DNA from: Sequoia sempervirens
Taxonomy: Eukaryota; Streptophyta; Pinopsida; Cupressales; Cupressaceae
Assembly: GCA_007258455.2 (NCBI GenBank)
Contig: VDFB02373365.1
Location: 217,553,765-217,617,764 of the forward strand
Direction: 5' to 3'
DNA: 64,000 nt
This document shows, piece by piece, positions 36,590-48,369 of this stretch. A program made the position numbers and the translations under genes. The first letter of the stretch is position 1, and every line of letters begins with the position of its first letter. The notes under the pieces were generated by a model. It was given only the letters and a program-made list of their open reading frames with translations, was not told the DNA's origin and did no database searches.

Positions 36590-37026
36590 CTAGGTCACCT
36601 CAGTCTTAACCCATATATAATGGAATCAAGTATCTTTAAGCTGGGCATAAAATAACGAGGACAATAATAACCAAAAATGAGAAACTAGTAAAAAAATAAA
36701 AATAAATAAAGTTGTGTAAATTTACCCATGTTGCAAATTAGCACAAAAGTCACCAAGTAAAATTTCTATGAAATATACTGAAAGCTTCAGTAAGTAGCGA
36801 AATGCCTTCGTAGATAACATGTTGCAATGAATAAATATGTCTGGCAACCTCCATTTATGTGTGCATAACTGATTAAGGAAATATTTTTTAAAAAGAGAGA
36901 GAGAGAGGAGATCTTATTGTATATAATAATAAATAAAACAAAAGTTTAGGCATTCCTTCAATAGATACAATAATACTGAACCATTTGCAGCACCAAGCAT
37001 AAGGAAACAGCCTCATAGTTTAGTTA

Positions 37027-37080
37027 CTATTCCAATTTCCTTGGCACAATCTTCTGCTTAGTCTTCCACCATGCTGGTAC
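37027..37080 (-). other. Candidate terminal exon
   Basis: The minus strand reads VPAWWKTKQKIVPRKLE then TAG, preceded by an excellent polypyrimidine tract (runs of T ending TTATAAG). It might be the last exon of the minus-strand locus at 40.4-46.4 kb. Short and unproven. Confidence 0.2.
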
Positions 37081-37359
37081 TTATAACAATAGAAAAAAAA
37101 TAAAAAAAAGATTCCTCAAAGAGAATGATAGAATAAATAAATATCAAAGATAAGATCTGCCATAAAATAAATTTACATACTTATTCTTCAACCGTGAGAC
37201 CCCAATCTACCTGTGTCACCAAATTTTCTTGCTTCTCTTAAATCTGCTTCACACAGCCATATCACACTTCCTTGCAGAGATGTGGAGGTTTTAAAAAAAT
37301 TAAAATAAAATAAAAAAATGTGTAGGTTTTCTTGTCAAAAATATGGGCATGACAGGCCC

Positions 37360-37595
37360 ACCTCTATGTTACATCCAGTATGTGGACTATTTTAAGTTTA
37401 ATTATTGATTATGCCCGATGATACCATTGATGATAGGAGATTTAGACATTTCTATTCATGTGATGGTTTGACTATGCTACATCTAGTACTTGGATTATTT
37501 TGAGCTTGGTTATTGTCTATCCCTATTGATATCATTGATGACAGGATATTTGAACATTTAATTTAATATGATTATTTGATTTTGATTATGTGACA
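37360..37595 (+). repeat. ~115 bp tandem duplication, diverged
   Basis: TACATCCAGTATGTGGACTA at about 37,370 and its following ~110 bases recur at about 37,480 as TACATCTAGTACTTGGATTA, with matching TTGATGATAGGAGATTT / TTGATGACAGGATATTT further on. Noncoding. Confidence 0.7.
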
Positions 37596-38049
37596 TGCTA
37601 GCTAACTATGATGATTGATCTAATTTTATGTTGGTTATTGAGTTTGTTCAATTTGAATCTGAAAACTTAATGATGAAGGGATGAAACAAGTGGTGTGAAC
37701 CAATCATGTTGCAATTAGATGAGTATGAAAATTAATGTTAATGAAAATGAGATAAGATAGGTGGCTAATGATTTTTCAATTATGTTATAGGATCTTTATG
37801 CTATACAAATTATGAAACTTGTGTGAATGCAATTGTGATTCAAATGATTTGATTATTATATGAATATGATTTACTTGGATGGATTAACGTGTGTATTGAG
37901 TGTGCAGGTACATTTTCCATGGCCAATGGAAATTGGAGGCAACTCTTGGGAACCCTATGTAAATTAACCAGTGAAACCGAGCTAAAGTCCATATGAAGGG
38001 ACTATAGTTCCATCATGTAATTATTGATGTTATTTGTGAATGTTTTTAA

Positions 38050-39160
38050 TTTGGTTTTTATTGCCACGTCAGTCCATCTAGGAGGTGAGTTGTCTATCCA
38101 AGTGGACAAACTCGGATTTGAACTTTTAGGCACTTTTTGGGGATTGAAAAGTGATATTTTTTAAGCGTTTTTATGGGTTTAAGGTCCCTAGGGCAGGTAC
38201 CTATGGGTTAGGTACCTTTTTAGCTCAAAATCATGGGTCAGTCTCAAGATAGGGCACTCTTTTTGAGGCCTTAAAGAGGTTTGACGAAAATAAGGTTTGG
38301 GAAGTGGGATGGGGACTAGTCCCTTTCCAATCCCACTTCTCCATGTTGTCTTGGAAGTCTCCCAAGTCCTCACACATGTGTGAGAACACATGGGTGAGTG
38401 TGCCTGGGAGGGTGAATGGAAGGTTGACAAATGTCAACTCCCTATTCAAAGGAATTAAAACTTGAGTTTCTATAAAGCAAACTCAAAAACAAGGGTTAGG
38501 GGATTCTTTGGCATTCTTGATTTTGGTTGAATTTTGGGGGAGTGAGGAGTTTGAAGAAAAATCTTGGAAGAAGAGGAGTTGTGTGGATCCTCAACCCATC
38601 TTTCCTTGAGCTTGGTTTTAAGGTAGATTCACCACTTTTGTTTTCTACTTCTTCATGTTTGTATTTGAAAGATTATATGTGTAGGTGAAAAGATGTGCTT
38701 GAAATTTTATCTATTGTGTTTGATTTGTATGTTTATTTCAAATTGCTCTTGGAGCATATCTTCTTGTGTTTTTGATGTATTATGTGTTATGGGAAAAAGG
38801 GTTGTGTAGGGATAGGCTCACCCAAGTTGGGAAGAGCATCCCTTGTTGGGGATGGTATGGAGTAGGAACCTCCATGGGGAAGTTTAATCCCTCCTTGAAA
38901 GGAGAGGCTCAAAAAGGGTATGAGTACCCATATGTAATTGTGAAATGGTAGAAATGGTTTTGGTGGTATGGGTTTTGGAGAAAGAGAAGATATTAAAAAA
39001 GGTTTGCATGTGAAATGATGGGAGTATGATATTGACTTGTTCTTGTTGCTATTATCATAAGTCCCCATATGGAGTGCCCAGTCCACCCTACATCCCCCAC
39101 TTTGGATTCTTGATGGAATCCTAAAGTTATGTGATAATCCCTTGGGTGGGTGTGAAAATA
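38050..39160 (+). repeat. LTR-like block, related to 43.4-44.5 kb
   Basis: Shares ordered motifs with 43,440-44,480: a GGGA..TCCC hairpin, CACATGTGTGAGAAC (38,373-38,387 and 43,945-43,959), GTTGACAAATGTC / GTGACAAGTGTC, CATTCAAGTGA / TATTCAAAGGA, then a GAGTGGAG.. purine-rich stretch. It resembles LTR U3-R sequence of an old Ty3/gypsy or copia family. No coding content. Confidence 0.5.
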
Positions 39161-40420
39161 ATCTTATGTGTATCATGTTGTGTGTAAATACTGTTTTGCT
39201 TGGGTTGTTTGTACCTGGTTCCCTCGGTTGCCTCCTAGCTCAGGGGTGGTTGGTTTTCCAACCAAAGGTTGGGAGGTGAGCACTAACTTGGCCATGGAGA
39301 ATATGTTTGTGTTTTGTGTAGGTTGGAGAAAGTTATGAGTATTGCAAACTTGGGGAGGGTTAACTATTTTTTCATATCTTATGCCTATGAGGTGAAGATT
39401 ACCTCCCGAAAATGTAACTACCTTTGTTAATAGAGGTGGGATAAAAGTGTTTACGTATGAAAGTGGAGTACATTTTGCATAATCTTGTAAAAAAGTACGC
39501 ATGAGTGAAAAGAATACTTGTAAAATGTAATTTTCATTATTCCTTTTGTTTAAGAAAATATGTGTTTCATTTTGAAAGATTGAAAGTTAAATCTGAAAAT
39601 AATGTTCTTACCTTTTTAATCATTTATTTAAAGAAGGATAATGCATTCTATTGTAACACCTAAGTGTATAGTTATAGTTTCAGTTTTGTTGAATGGAAAA
39701 AGACTCATCCTTTGTTTTATAAGAATATTTGTGTTTACATTGTAAGGGAAATATGGTGGGCATTCTGAATTTAAAGATTTTATCATACTTCCTTGTCAAA
39801 AGAGATACAATAAAAAGAATGTATATGTATATGAATGTGTAGTTGCAAATTTCTGAGGGATTATTTGTATTTCTTTTTATGTAGTTAGAAATGAAAGAAA
39901 TATGTTTGAATGATTTATAACCACGAAGGAAAGAAAAGAAAAAAAAAATAACAAATATTGCACAAGGGCTTACTCTTATCTTCTACACCTGTCACACTGA
40001 CTATAAGCTCTTCATATTTTGAGTATGATCTTATAAATACTTGTATCATTCTTAGGGCCCTATGCTTTGGTGGAAGTAAACAATATGTTAATAATGCAGG
40101 AATAAAATGTTGTATTAGAAGCACAACATATAAGCTTTCCCCCATTTTCCCAACATGTAGTCATTTGCAGGAATCAACATTATCGATATTTATATCAGAA
40201 GCCTAGGAGTCTGTTGAGATAAGAAAATAAAAATAAAAAAATGAAAGAATCTGGATTTTAGTCATCCTTGGTATTTCAGGAAAAAAAAAAGAATATTATT
40301 AATAACTGGGTTAGGGAAATATAGTACTTCTAGCAGAGCTCGAGTGCTTATTTCTTCATTTCGTGCTCGATAGATAGACCTCACCCAGCATGATTGCTTG
40401 TTTAAATCCCTCCTTAGTCA
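39161..40420. other. No gene seen
   Basis: AT-rich sequence between the LTR-like block and the first exon-like segment; only short frames. Confidence 0.5.
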
Positions 40421-40513
40421 GACACTGTAATAAAAGGGCTGATACTCTCCCATGTCAACTACTTTTTCCCCACCCTCCATTCTAGCCATGTTATCTCCAC
40501 AAGCTGCATCTTT
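40421..40513 (-). other. Exon-like segment
   Basis: After a TTTTAG acceptor the minus strand reads KDAACGDNMARMEGGEKVVD then MGEYQPFYYS, with GTGTCTG as a possible donor. Composition is that of a globular protein; family not recognised. Confidence 0.28.
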
Positions 40514-40827
40514 CTAAAACTGCCACTGTTCAGATTGTCTCTACTATTAACCATAACACATGTTATAGAAGTTAAGAAACAATGAATAAATAAATAAAAG
40601 AAAGAGGAGATCTAGTCATCCTCTACACAGGAAACCCTTGTAATTTGCGTTATCAAATCCAGTAGCTATCAAATGAAACAATCTTCTAACCATTCGCTAC
40701 TCCTGTATCGTCATCTATTATCTTCCACAGTAGAATATTGAGTCTTAGGGAGGCACCTACAACATATATTTTCCTGGTATTTTGGGATGCAACATTTTGT
40801 TCTTTACAGCCTTCTATTTTCCTTTAC

Positions 40828-40909
40828 ATCGCATTGATCGGGATTGAGTAAAACTGGAGTGACTTTAGGCTACCATCCTCTTCCAGTAAGGTAGGATTTG
40901 CACCCTCTG
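40828..40909 (-). other. Exon-like segment, ankyrin-repeat-like wording
   Basis: The minus strand reads EGANPTLLEEDGSLKSLQFY then SIPINA, bounded by ATTAG|CA on the 5' side and GAT|GTAAAG, a good donor, on the 3' side. EGANPTLLEEDG resembles the start of an ankyrin repeat, but one short exon cannot establish that. Confidence 0.35.
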
Positions 40910-41018
40910 CTAATATTTACCTAAGAGAGTTATAAAGTCTGAGTGGAATATTAGTAGCTAGCATGTTAACATCTCTTGCATTGATTTTGATTCCATGAGG
41001 TGATTGTTTGGTAGCTAT

Positions 41019-41084
41019 CACACAGAAGTCTTGGGGGGGGCATGGTTCTGACTGTCACAGTGCCCCGCCTTCTTTATGGTTGCA
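41019..41084 (-). other. Exon-like segment with strong acceptor
   Basis: TTTTTCGTTGCAG|T is a textbook 3' splice site, followed by ATIKKAGHCDSQNHAPPKTS before a stop. Product unrecognised. Confidence 0.25.
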
Positions 41085-41460
41085 CTGCAACGAAAAAGAT
41101 AAGGAGACCTATGTAAATTTTTAACCAATTACTAGCATTAGAGTAAAATGAGACCTGCAGAATGTGATGACAGACTAATAGGTGCGGTTGGCTTAGTTCA
41201 CATGTAAAAGGTACTACACGGCTCATTTATTTCCTTCCCCTCCTACGTTGACTCTAGCCATGAGAAGTCCCATCCAATCTCGGACATATTTTAATCTTAA
41301 CGTACACTGCCATGTGTGTAATGTCAATTTAGCTATTATCATGGTATGTGAATGGAGTTAGAATTCAACTGATATGATTCTCCCTAAAATTGTAAATCTT
41401 GTAATGCTTTAAAGATAAAATGAATATCTGAATGTAGAGAAGTATGATACAATTATAGCA

Positions 41461-41665
41461 AGATTCTCAACATCCAATGAACAAATGGAAGATCTGCTTC
41501 ATGCAGTTGAATGTCTACACAGTTAAGATGGAGGAATGCTAAAAAACAAAAAAAAAAAAGCAAGGGAAGGTCCCTATCAACTTGCATCGAAAATTCCCAT
41601 TGAGTAAAGTACAATTGACAATCGCGCTACCCTCTCAACGAGTTTGTCATGCACTACCAATACAT
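41461..41665 (-). other. Two adjacent exon-like segments
   Basis: 41,665-41,582 reads VLVVHDKLVERVARLSIVLY then SMGIFDA. 41,538-41,461, after a T-rich tract ending TTTTTTAG, reads FLHLNCVDIQLHEADLPFVH then WMLRILL. The gap is only 43 bases, too short for a normal plant intron, so if these belong together they are more likely pieces of a decayed copy. Confidence 0.25.
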
Positions 41666-41699
41666 CTAATATGCGCAAGTGCAGCATACAGACTTATGT

Positions 41700-43400
41700 G
41701 AAGTAATAGAGCCAAGTTTGAAATCAACATAAGGCAACCAAATAACAATTTATAGAAGACCATAGTAGGTCATGTAATATTTGTCAAAATTCTAGTAATT
41801 AATATAATACTACTTATGCGCCTGGAAGTAGCACATACACTCAGAGAACATTAACATGGATGCCTCAGAAGTATTACTATAAAATTACATTGTATATGGC
41901 TATTCAAATAATATTATAAATCTGGTAATAGTGAAGTTAATCGATGGATAAAATATATATATATATTACTAGCTTTGGCTGGCGTTGCTATATTTAGTCT
42001 TCCTTGAATTTGAAATAACTGAAAATAATAAGATAGATTATTCTCAAGGAGTTTAGGATTGTGTATGGGGTTTTTCATTCCTTAACGTTTTCAACTTTTA
42101 AGAGAATTCTACCCTCCATAACATTTTAAGCCTTTATGAGAATCCTACGTAATTCTCAAGTTACATATTCTTGCAAAAGAAAGGAGATTATATTCCCTCT
42201 CCCTTAAGAAAAGATCATAGTAATTTAAAGAAAGAATATGGGTAAAGATAAAATTTAGTTAATAGAGGAAGAAGGAATTCCCTTTTGTTTATTATTATGT
42301 TTATTTTATTTTTCTCTTGTAAAGTCATGTGCATAATATATATATATATAGGAAATAATTTAAGTAGTGGTTTAGGATAATCATTTTTATCATGGTTTTA
42401 AATTATTTCTTAAAGTAAATAAAATATATATGTAAATAAGTGGTTATTTATCCTTCTCAAATACATATAAATATAGGAGGATGAATAAACAAATAAATAA
42501 ATAATAGTGAGGCAAATAAATAAAGTAATAATAATCTATCATATTTTTATTTTTTTCAAAAAGAAGAAGAAATATTAGTAATTATAACTATCTTAATAGT
42601 AATACTACAAGCATCTATAATAAAGATAGTGGTAATATTAAGAATTGTACTAATACAAATGTTAAGCGATAATTTGGTCAATGAGTGTCTCTTTGTGAGG
42701 CTCAACCCTGTCTATAAATTGCGTGACACCTTGATTAGTCAAATTATACTAGTTTGGTGGCCAAATAGATAATTGAACCTAATTCCAGGCTTAATGTGGT
42801 GATTATCCAATAAAACAGATTAAATAATTATGGTGACAAATGTTCTTTATTGAAGGTGATTTAGAAAATTGTTAAGAATATAAGTGAGCACATAAGATTT
42901 AGATTTGTGTACTAATATCATATGAAGAATACATTTAAATCGATATGAGATAAGAAATGACATGTACCTAATGTTGGTTCGAATGAGTTTCTAATATGTT
43001 TTATGTTACTTGGAAATTTTAATAGATAGGAATGAAGCAAGAATTTGAAGATCATAAAGAAGTTTCAAAAGGATCACTAGCCAAGCATCATCGAGGTAAG
43101 TTAAGACTATTTGAATCAATGGCAGGTATACCCAAGGTAGGTTAGTAAGGAAAAAGGTATAACATAGGTATCAAATTTGCATGATGAATGTTATTAGAGG
43201 AAAGATGTAAGGGTAAATTTAGTTACGTAAATAAATGATTTAGCTAAAGTCATTCTTCATTATTATTATATGCATGCTCAAATTTATACCTAGCATAGGG
43301 GAAGGAAATGAATGTATGTATATGATTCGCTAACTATTGAGTTTGATCTTGCTAATATTTTGGACAGGTGATCATTATATTTCTAACAAACATGTATTGG
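41700..43400. other. No gene seen
   Basis: AT-rich with (AT)n runs near 41,960 and 42,340; no frame of interest. Confidence 0.55.
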
Positions 43401-43439
43401 GAAATATATATATATACATGTGAGAGAAGTGTCAAAGGG

Positions 43440-44480
43440 AAAAGAGGAGAATTATATAGGCCCAAGTTAAATGGTTACCTTTCAAGTTCTAATTTTGACC
43501 TTATGACCTAGGAGGTAGTAAGTGTTTTGTGTAAACTTTAATTACGTTTAGGATTTTAATAATGGGAAGTTAATATAAGTATGTTTTGTGAAGTATTTTT
43601 TTTGAATCAAACCAAATTATTAGGAATGTAAATATAATTAGGGTTTTGAGATCCTTAGTTAGGCCTTCATCTTCGAATTGCTCATTAAAATGGTCTTTCA
43701 AGGGTGTTGTTAGGTCAATTTTATTGATATTAGTGCAAAAATAGACCCCTATGGCCTAAACCTATGGAAGGGGGACCTTTTTGGACATGTGACCTTGTCC
43801 TTGAGGTATGATATGACCCTTCAAAAGTCCACTTCAAGGAGTGTGACGAATTTGAGTCTTTGGGTCTTGGGAGAAGTGACTTGTCACTCTCCCACTCCAC
43901 TTCACAAAGTTCATTAATGAACTTGGGAAGAGCACCAAGGCTTTCACATGTGTGAGAACTTGTTGGGATATGTATTGGAAGATTGGATGAGAGAGTGACA
44001 AGTGTCTCTCCCTCATTCAAGTGACTTCAAGTTGAATTCATTTATATTGGGATGGACAAGAGGAAAGGGGTGTTACCCACTTCTCCTCTTGGAGAATTAT
44101 TTTTGAGTGGAGAATTTGGAGAAAAGAGAGAGGATGAAAGTTGGGTGGAGGAGGGAGTGATCAAGAGAGCTTTCTTGGAGGGAGAAGGATAAGAGAGTTA
44201 AAGACTAGTTCCTAAGGCAAAGAGATAAGTTTTGTTATTCTCATCTTCCCTTATTTAGTTGTTGCAAGAGAATGATACATTTGTGTGGATTTTGTTGAAT
44301 AGGATAAGTGAAGAGTCTATATGTATGTGGTATGAATGTTGTGTTATTTTCCATCATTCGTAAAAGTTTTTAGAAGACCCCATTAATCATCTTGGGGTCA
44401 AAATATTTCTTGCTCGGGGGTATGGCTAGAGCCCATGGGGCTCCATGACGCCATTATGGTAGGGTGGAGAGCAAGCCTAG
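43440..44480 (+). repeat. LTR-like block, related to 38.0-39.2 kb
   Basis: Second member of the pair described at 38,050-39,160, in the same orientation about 5.5 kb away. It includes the hairpin GGGAGAAGTGAC-TT-GTCACTCTCCC at about 43,868-43,893. If the two blocks are the LTRs of one element, the ~4.3 kb between them carries no gag or pol motifs. Confidence 0.5.
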
Positions 44481-44999
44481 TTTAGTCGTATATCATTCTT
44501 TGTATTTCTTAAAATTATATGCAATATGGAAAGTTAGTGATTGCTATAACATGAAATAAATGGTGAAAAGAAAGCCTTGATCCTTGAGTACTATTCATTA
44601 TGTTTCTAAACGCTAAATGCAATACTGAAAGTATTTTTTTTTGTTCCCTTAAAGAAAACATGTATACTCCATGAGTTGTAGCACTTGAAGTTTCATCAAG
44701 GAATTACTCTAAAAATTTCTTGTATAGTTGAAGGGTTAAATGATGTCTCATTATAGTAGTATGGAGGTACATTTTATTTCAGTCTTCAAGACAAAAAGAT
44801 GCAAATAAAAATAAAAATAAAAAATAACATGGAATGAAATGACTATTCTAGTGTACTCATGGTCTAACATATTTCACTGTGATGAATGTTATTTCTTTGT
44901 TCCTTTTTCTTTAGATATATATATATATATATATAATCAAATAAATAAATAAAATTAAAATGAATAACTAAGCTTTAAAAATATGGTTGAATGGAATCT

Positions 45000-45091
45000 A
45001 TGTTATCTGTTCCAGAGAACACACCCCTCGCAATATCCATAGGTTTGTAATGAATCTGTCTGTTATTCTTCACAATACGGAAAGCACATTT
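45000..45091 (-). other. Exon-like segment
   Basis: After ATTAG| the minus strand reads KCAFRIVKNNRQIHYKPMDI then ARGVFSGTDNI. Protein-like and in line with neighbouring segments on the same strand. A clean donor was not found. Product unrecognised. Confidence 0.3.
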
Positions 45092-45383
45092 CTAATCATG
45101 TATATTTATGTGTAAGCCACATTATAAAAAAAAGAAGAAAAGGGAAAAGAAAAGGGGAAATGTAAGAGCTAAACTAACAATTAGAACTGTGCAAGCTTAA
45201 AGTAATACGTGAGCCTCTCACTACTGTGTATACACTTTGCTAGATTTCAAAAATACGGCAACAGCTTAGAAATATATATATATAAATTATAAAGTGAGTA
45301 AGCATTTAGTTATCAGTTTATCACATATATTCAATAATATTAAGTATAATAAAATGATGAAATTAGGAGAAACTTGAAGCAAC

Positions 45384-45619
45384 TTGAAGGAGAGATCACA
45401 GCCTGAGTAAATGGATCGGTTTTCATAGATGTGTCGCTCAGTAACTGCTTGTATTCATCTCCAAATCTAGCACAAATTATCAGGACTGTTATTAAACAGA
45501 AGATTGTAAACATGATATTCGAGTCAGACAATAGAATGAGATAAGTTTTGAAACCTACGCATCAAATGCTCGACTCTGTTGAACATAGCATCGACCCCTG
45601 AATCGAATCGTCCTTTCGT
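45384..45619 (-). other. Two exons joined in phase by an 88-base intron; product unknown
   Basis: This is the best-supported part of the minus-strand locus. Exon 45,619-45,555 follows a strong acceptor (TTTTCTTGC..CAACAG) and reads TKGRFDSGVDAMFNRVEHLM then CGT-AG. The intron starts GTTTC (45,554) and ends CTAG (45,467). The next exon completes AG|A as Arg and reads RFGDEYKQLLSDTSMKTDPF then TQAVISPS. Frame is kept across the join. I do not recognise the protein. Confidence 0.4.
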
Positions 45620-46110
45620 CTGTTGATATGCAAGCAAGAAAATAGGCATAGGATAATGTTTGTGAATGAGCAACAGCTGCCTTTGATTGTCATTGGAAAA
45701 CTTATTCAATATTTATTTTATAATGATCTATTGGATGCACTGCGAGACATCAAACCATTCACCTAATCAATTTGGTCGCCATAAAGCCCTACCATTGCTG
45801 CAAACAATAATGGATTAAAAGGATATTCACAGCTTTTGGACCTAGGCTGTATGGATACCTCGATTGGCGCCACCGACCATACTGTAGTAAGCAGTCTACC
45901 TCATGTACCAATCCGATGATTATGGTACTCAGTAGCAACCGTTGGGCAGATAGCAGGGTGGAGTAAACTGGTCGCCACTATTAGTAAAAAGAGAGTTATG
46001 AGTGTAGCTGCCAGAAATTGGTTATGAAGCGAACGTATGTTCAAACACCGAAGTCATTGATTTCTTGCCTGTGTTCGAAAGGGAGTAGTCAAACCCACTT
46101 AGGGACTCAC

Positions 46111-46359
46111 GTATTCCACCTTGATGCGTCGCAGCTGTGAAGTGACAGGAGAGAAGGATTGGTTCTGTAGCTTGATGTGCCTCGATAACCATACGCCTGT
46201 AGCCTGTCTGCTTCACAGGTTTCTCATAGGTGAAGTATCACGTTAGAAAATCTTTACCGACTGCCTGGAGCCGACATTTGGTTAGGGCGGACTCAGCATA
46301 GTGTCCTCGTCCTGGCAATGTCAATGCGGCAGGAGGGAATGGATCAGTGTTCGTTGAAT
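46111..46359 (-). other. Two exon-like segments with a GTGAGT donor
   Basis: Segment 46,359-46,258 reads STNTDPFPPAALTLPGRGHY then AESALTKCRLQAV and ends at G|GTAAAG. Segment 46,196-46,111 completes the codon (G|GC) and reads GVWLSRHIKLQNQSFSPVTS then QLRRIKVEY, ending at the consensus donor TAC|GTGAGT. The 61-base intron between is at the lower limit for plants. CpG content is higher than in the flanks. Could be the 5' portion of a host gene reading leftwards, or captured gene fragments. Confidence 0.35.
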
Positions 46360-46499
46360 CTAAACAGATTCCTTTATTTATTTTTACATGGTAAACTCCG
46401 ATGCCAGTGCTTGCTACTGTATATAGTGTTAAAAGTCAATGGTGATAACTGCCTGGTCGTAGGGTTAATGGCGCCGCCCCTGCAAGAAAATAACGATTG

Positions 46500-48060
46500 A
46501 ACAAAATATAGCATGCTGAAACTTTTGGGTAGAATAAAGCCCAACCCAACGATACATCTAGGGTTTCGTCTGTTTTCAAAATGGACATGGAATAGTATAA
46601 AGTCCGTTTATTAAATATATTATACTTTGCCTCCCCACCTTTTTGGTCGCCCTAATCCAAATATAGATATGTCATGCAAAATGGCTATGTGTTAAAACAA
46701 AAAGAGGGGCGAGTAAAGTGTAAGGGACCTTCATAATGTAGTGAAATAATAATTTACTTGTCATGGGCCATACATGAAGTTTCCAATAAATTTACGGGGA
46801 AACAAAATATCTCACCTAAAGCCTCACGTGAACACGATATGTCAAGTCTCTTTAGCTATCGTGGCAAGCTTCAAGTAGATTCTTCTTTCAATAAGGAAGA
46901 GGGGAACATATTCTCACCTTTAGAGACTCTTATGAATTAAATAATTAGTATAAGAAAGAGGTCTACTTTTACTCATATAAGGAAGAGGTCTACTTTTAGT
47001 AGAAATCATTTAAAAAGAAATAAAATCAAAACTCCCCCTTTATTCGTGGCCCCCACCCTTCCTTATTTAAGGGAAACTAATAAAAAAGTTAAATGTAAAA
47101 AAAAAACTAATGTATGATTATTTGTATATGTTATTTCTTAATTCTTAGTAATTATTTATTTATTTTTTTTTATTTTTTTTAAAGAAATTACTTATTATAT
47201 ATAAAAGGTTAAGTAAATAAACAAATTAATAGTAATATAAAATAAATATTAAAATTGCAAATTTGAAATACATTATAAATATCTTAGTTATTTTGTATTG
47301 GTATGTTGATGTTAAATGTTAGTGTAGATTTCACTAATTTTGTTTAAGTAGCTTAAAACGGGTAGGGCTATCGAGTGAAATAGTGTTTCGTTAATTAATT
47401 CTTTGGGTTCTAGTAGGTCAAATTGATAATATTTATATGCTCCCCATGTGAGAACCCATTCTATGGAGGTTTAACAAGGAAATTAACCATTATGCAAAAG
47501 TGAGTATAAACTTTGGGTTGGTGGTTAAGAGTCTTGAAAACCTTATGTTTGGAGTCAACCCAAAATCGTTTTCCTTTTGTACTCCACTCTCGAGCGGATT
47601 TCTAGTGAAAATTTTGGGCATGACACTCTTCATGAGATTTGGGTTGGCTATTAAAATCATAGTTCTCTTGATAGTTATAATATCAGGAATGGTATCTGTG
47701 TTTACATTTCCTTGGTATTATATAGTAATGTTCATAATGGTGCCATAAGTAGCATAGATATCTAGGAACGTACTTAATTTGGCATGGAGGATTATAGGAA
47801 CCATATTTATACTTACTATTATCACCTTAACTTTGGATTGAATTAGAAAACTATAGGGTGAGGTTGTCGGGGGTCATTGGCATGAACACCATTAACAATA
47901 ATCCCTAGTCAAAAAAAAAAAATTCTTAAATCATTTTCCAATGAATGAAATTTAGGGCATTACAGATCTTCTCTTGCTTTCCTTGCATTTCCCCAATTTA
48001 TTTTGTTCTATTTGAAATATTTTGTGCATTGGGCTATGCCCAATTCTTCCCGTTTAGATG
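46500..48060. other. No gene seen
   Basis: AT-rich. AAGAGGTCTACTTTTA is repeated near 46,956 and 46,984. Short plus-strand frames (60-82 codons) have no motifs. Confidence 0.5.
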
Positions 48061-48075
48061 CACATATGTACATAT

Positions 48076-48106
<31 letters not shown>

Positions 48107-48240
48107 TATGTACATATATACATATATGTATATATGTACATATATAAATATATATATATACATATATGTACATATGTACATATATACATATATATATATA
48201 ATATGTATATATGTATATATACATATATACATATATGTAT
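48061..48240 (+). repeat. TATACATA-type microsatellite
   Basis: About 180 bases of alternating ACATATAT, GTACATAT and (AT)n words; a (GT)n run follows at about 48,343-48,360. Tyr/Ile-rich frames on both strands are created by the repeat. Confidence 0.95.
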
Positions 48241-48369
48241 GTGTATATATTCTGGGAGATATTCAATATTATACTGTGTTTTTATTTTTGCAGCAGTAAT
48301 TAGAAGATTTAATATTCTTTCATTTTGGTATACACACATATATATGTGTGTGTGTGTGTGTATGTATGC

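Noticed and set aside
46360..46387. Intron between a possible upstream exon (46,479-46,388) and the segment starting at 46,359
   Set aside because: It would be 28 bases long, well below any plausible plant intron, although the reading phase fits.
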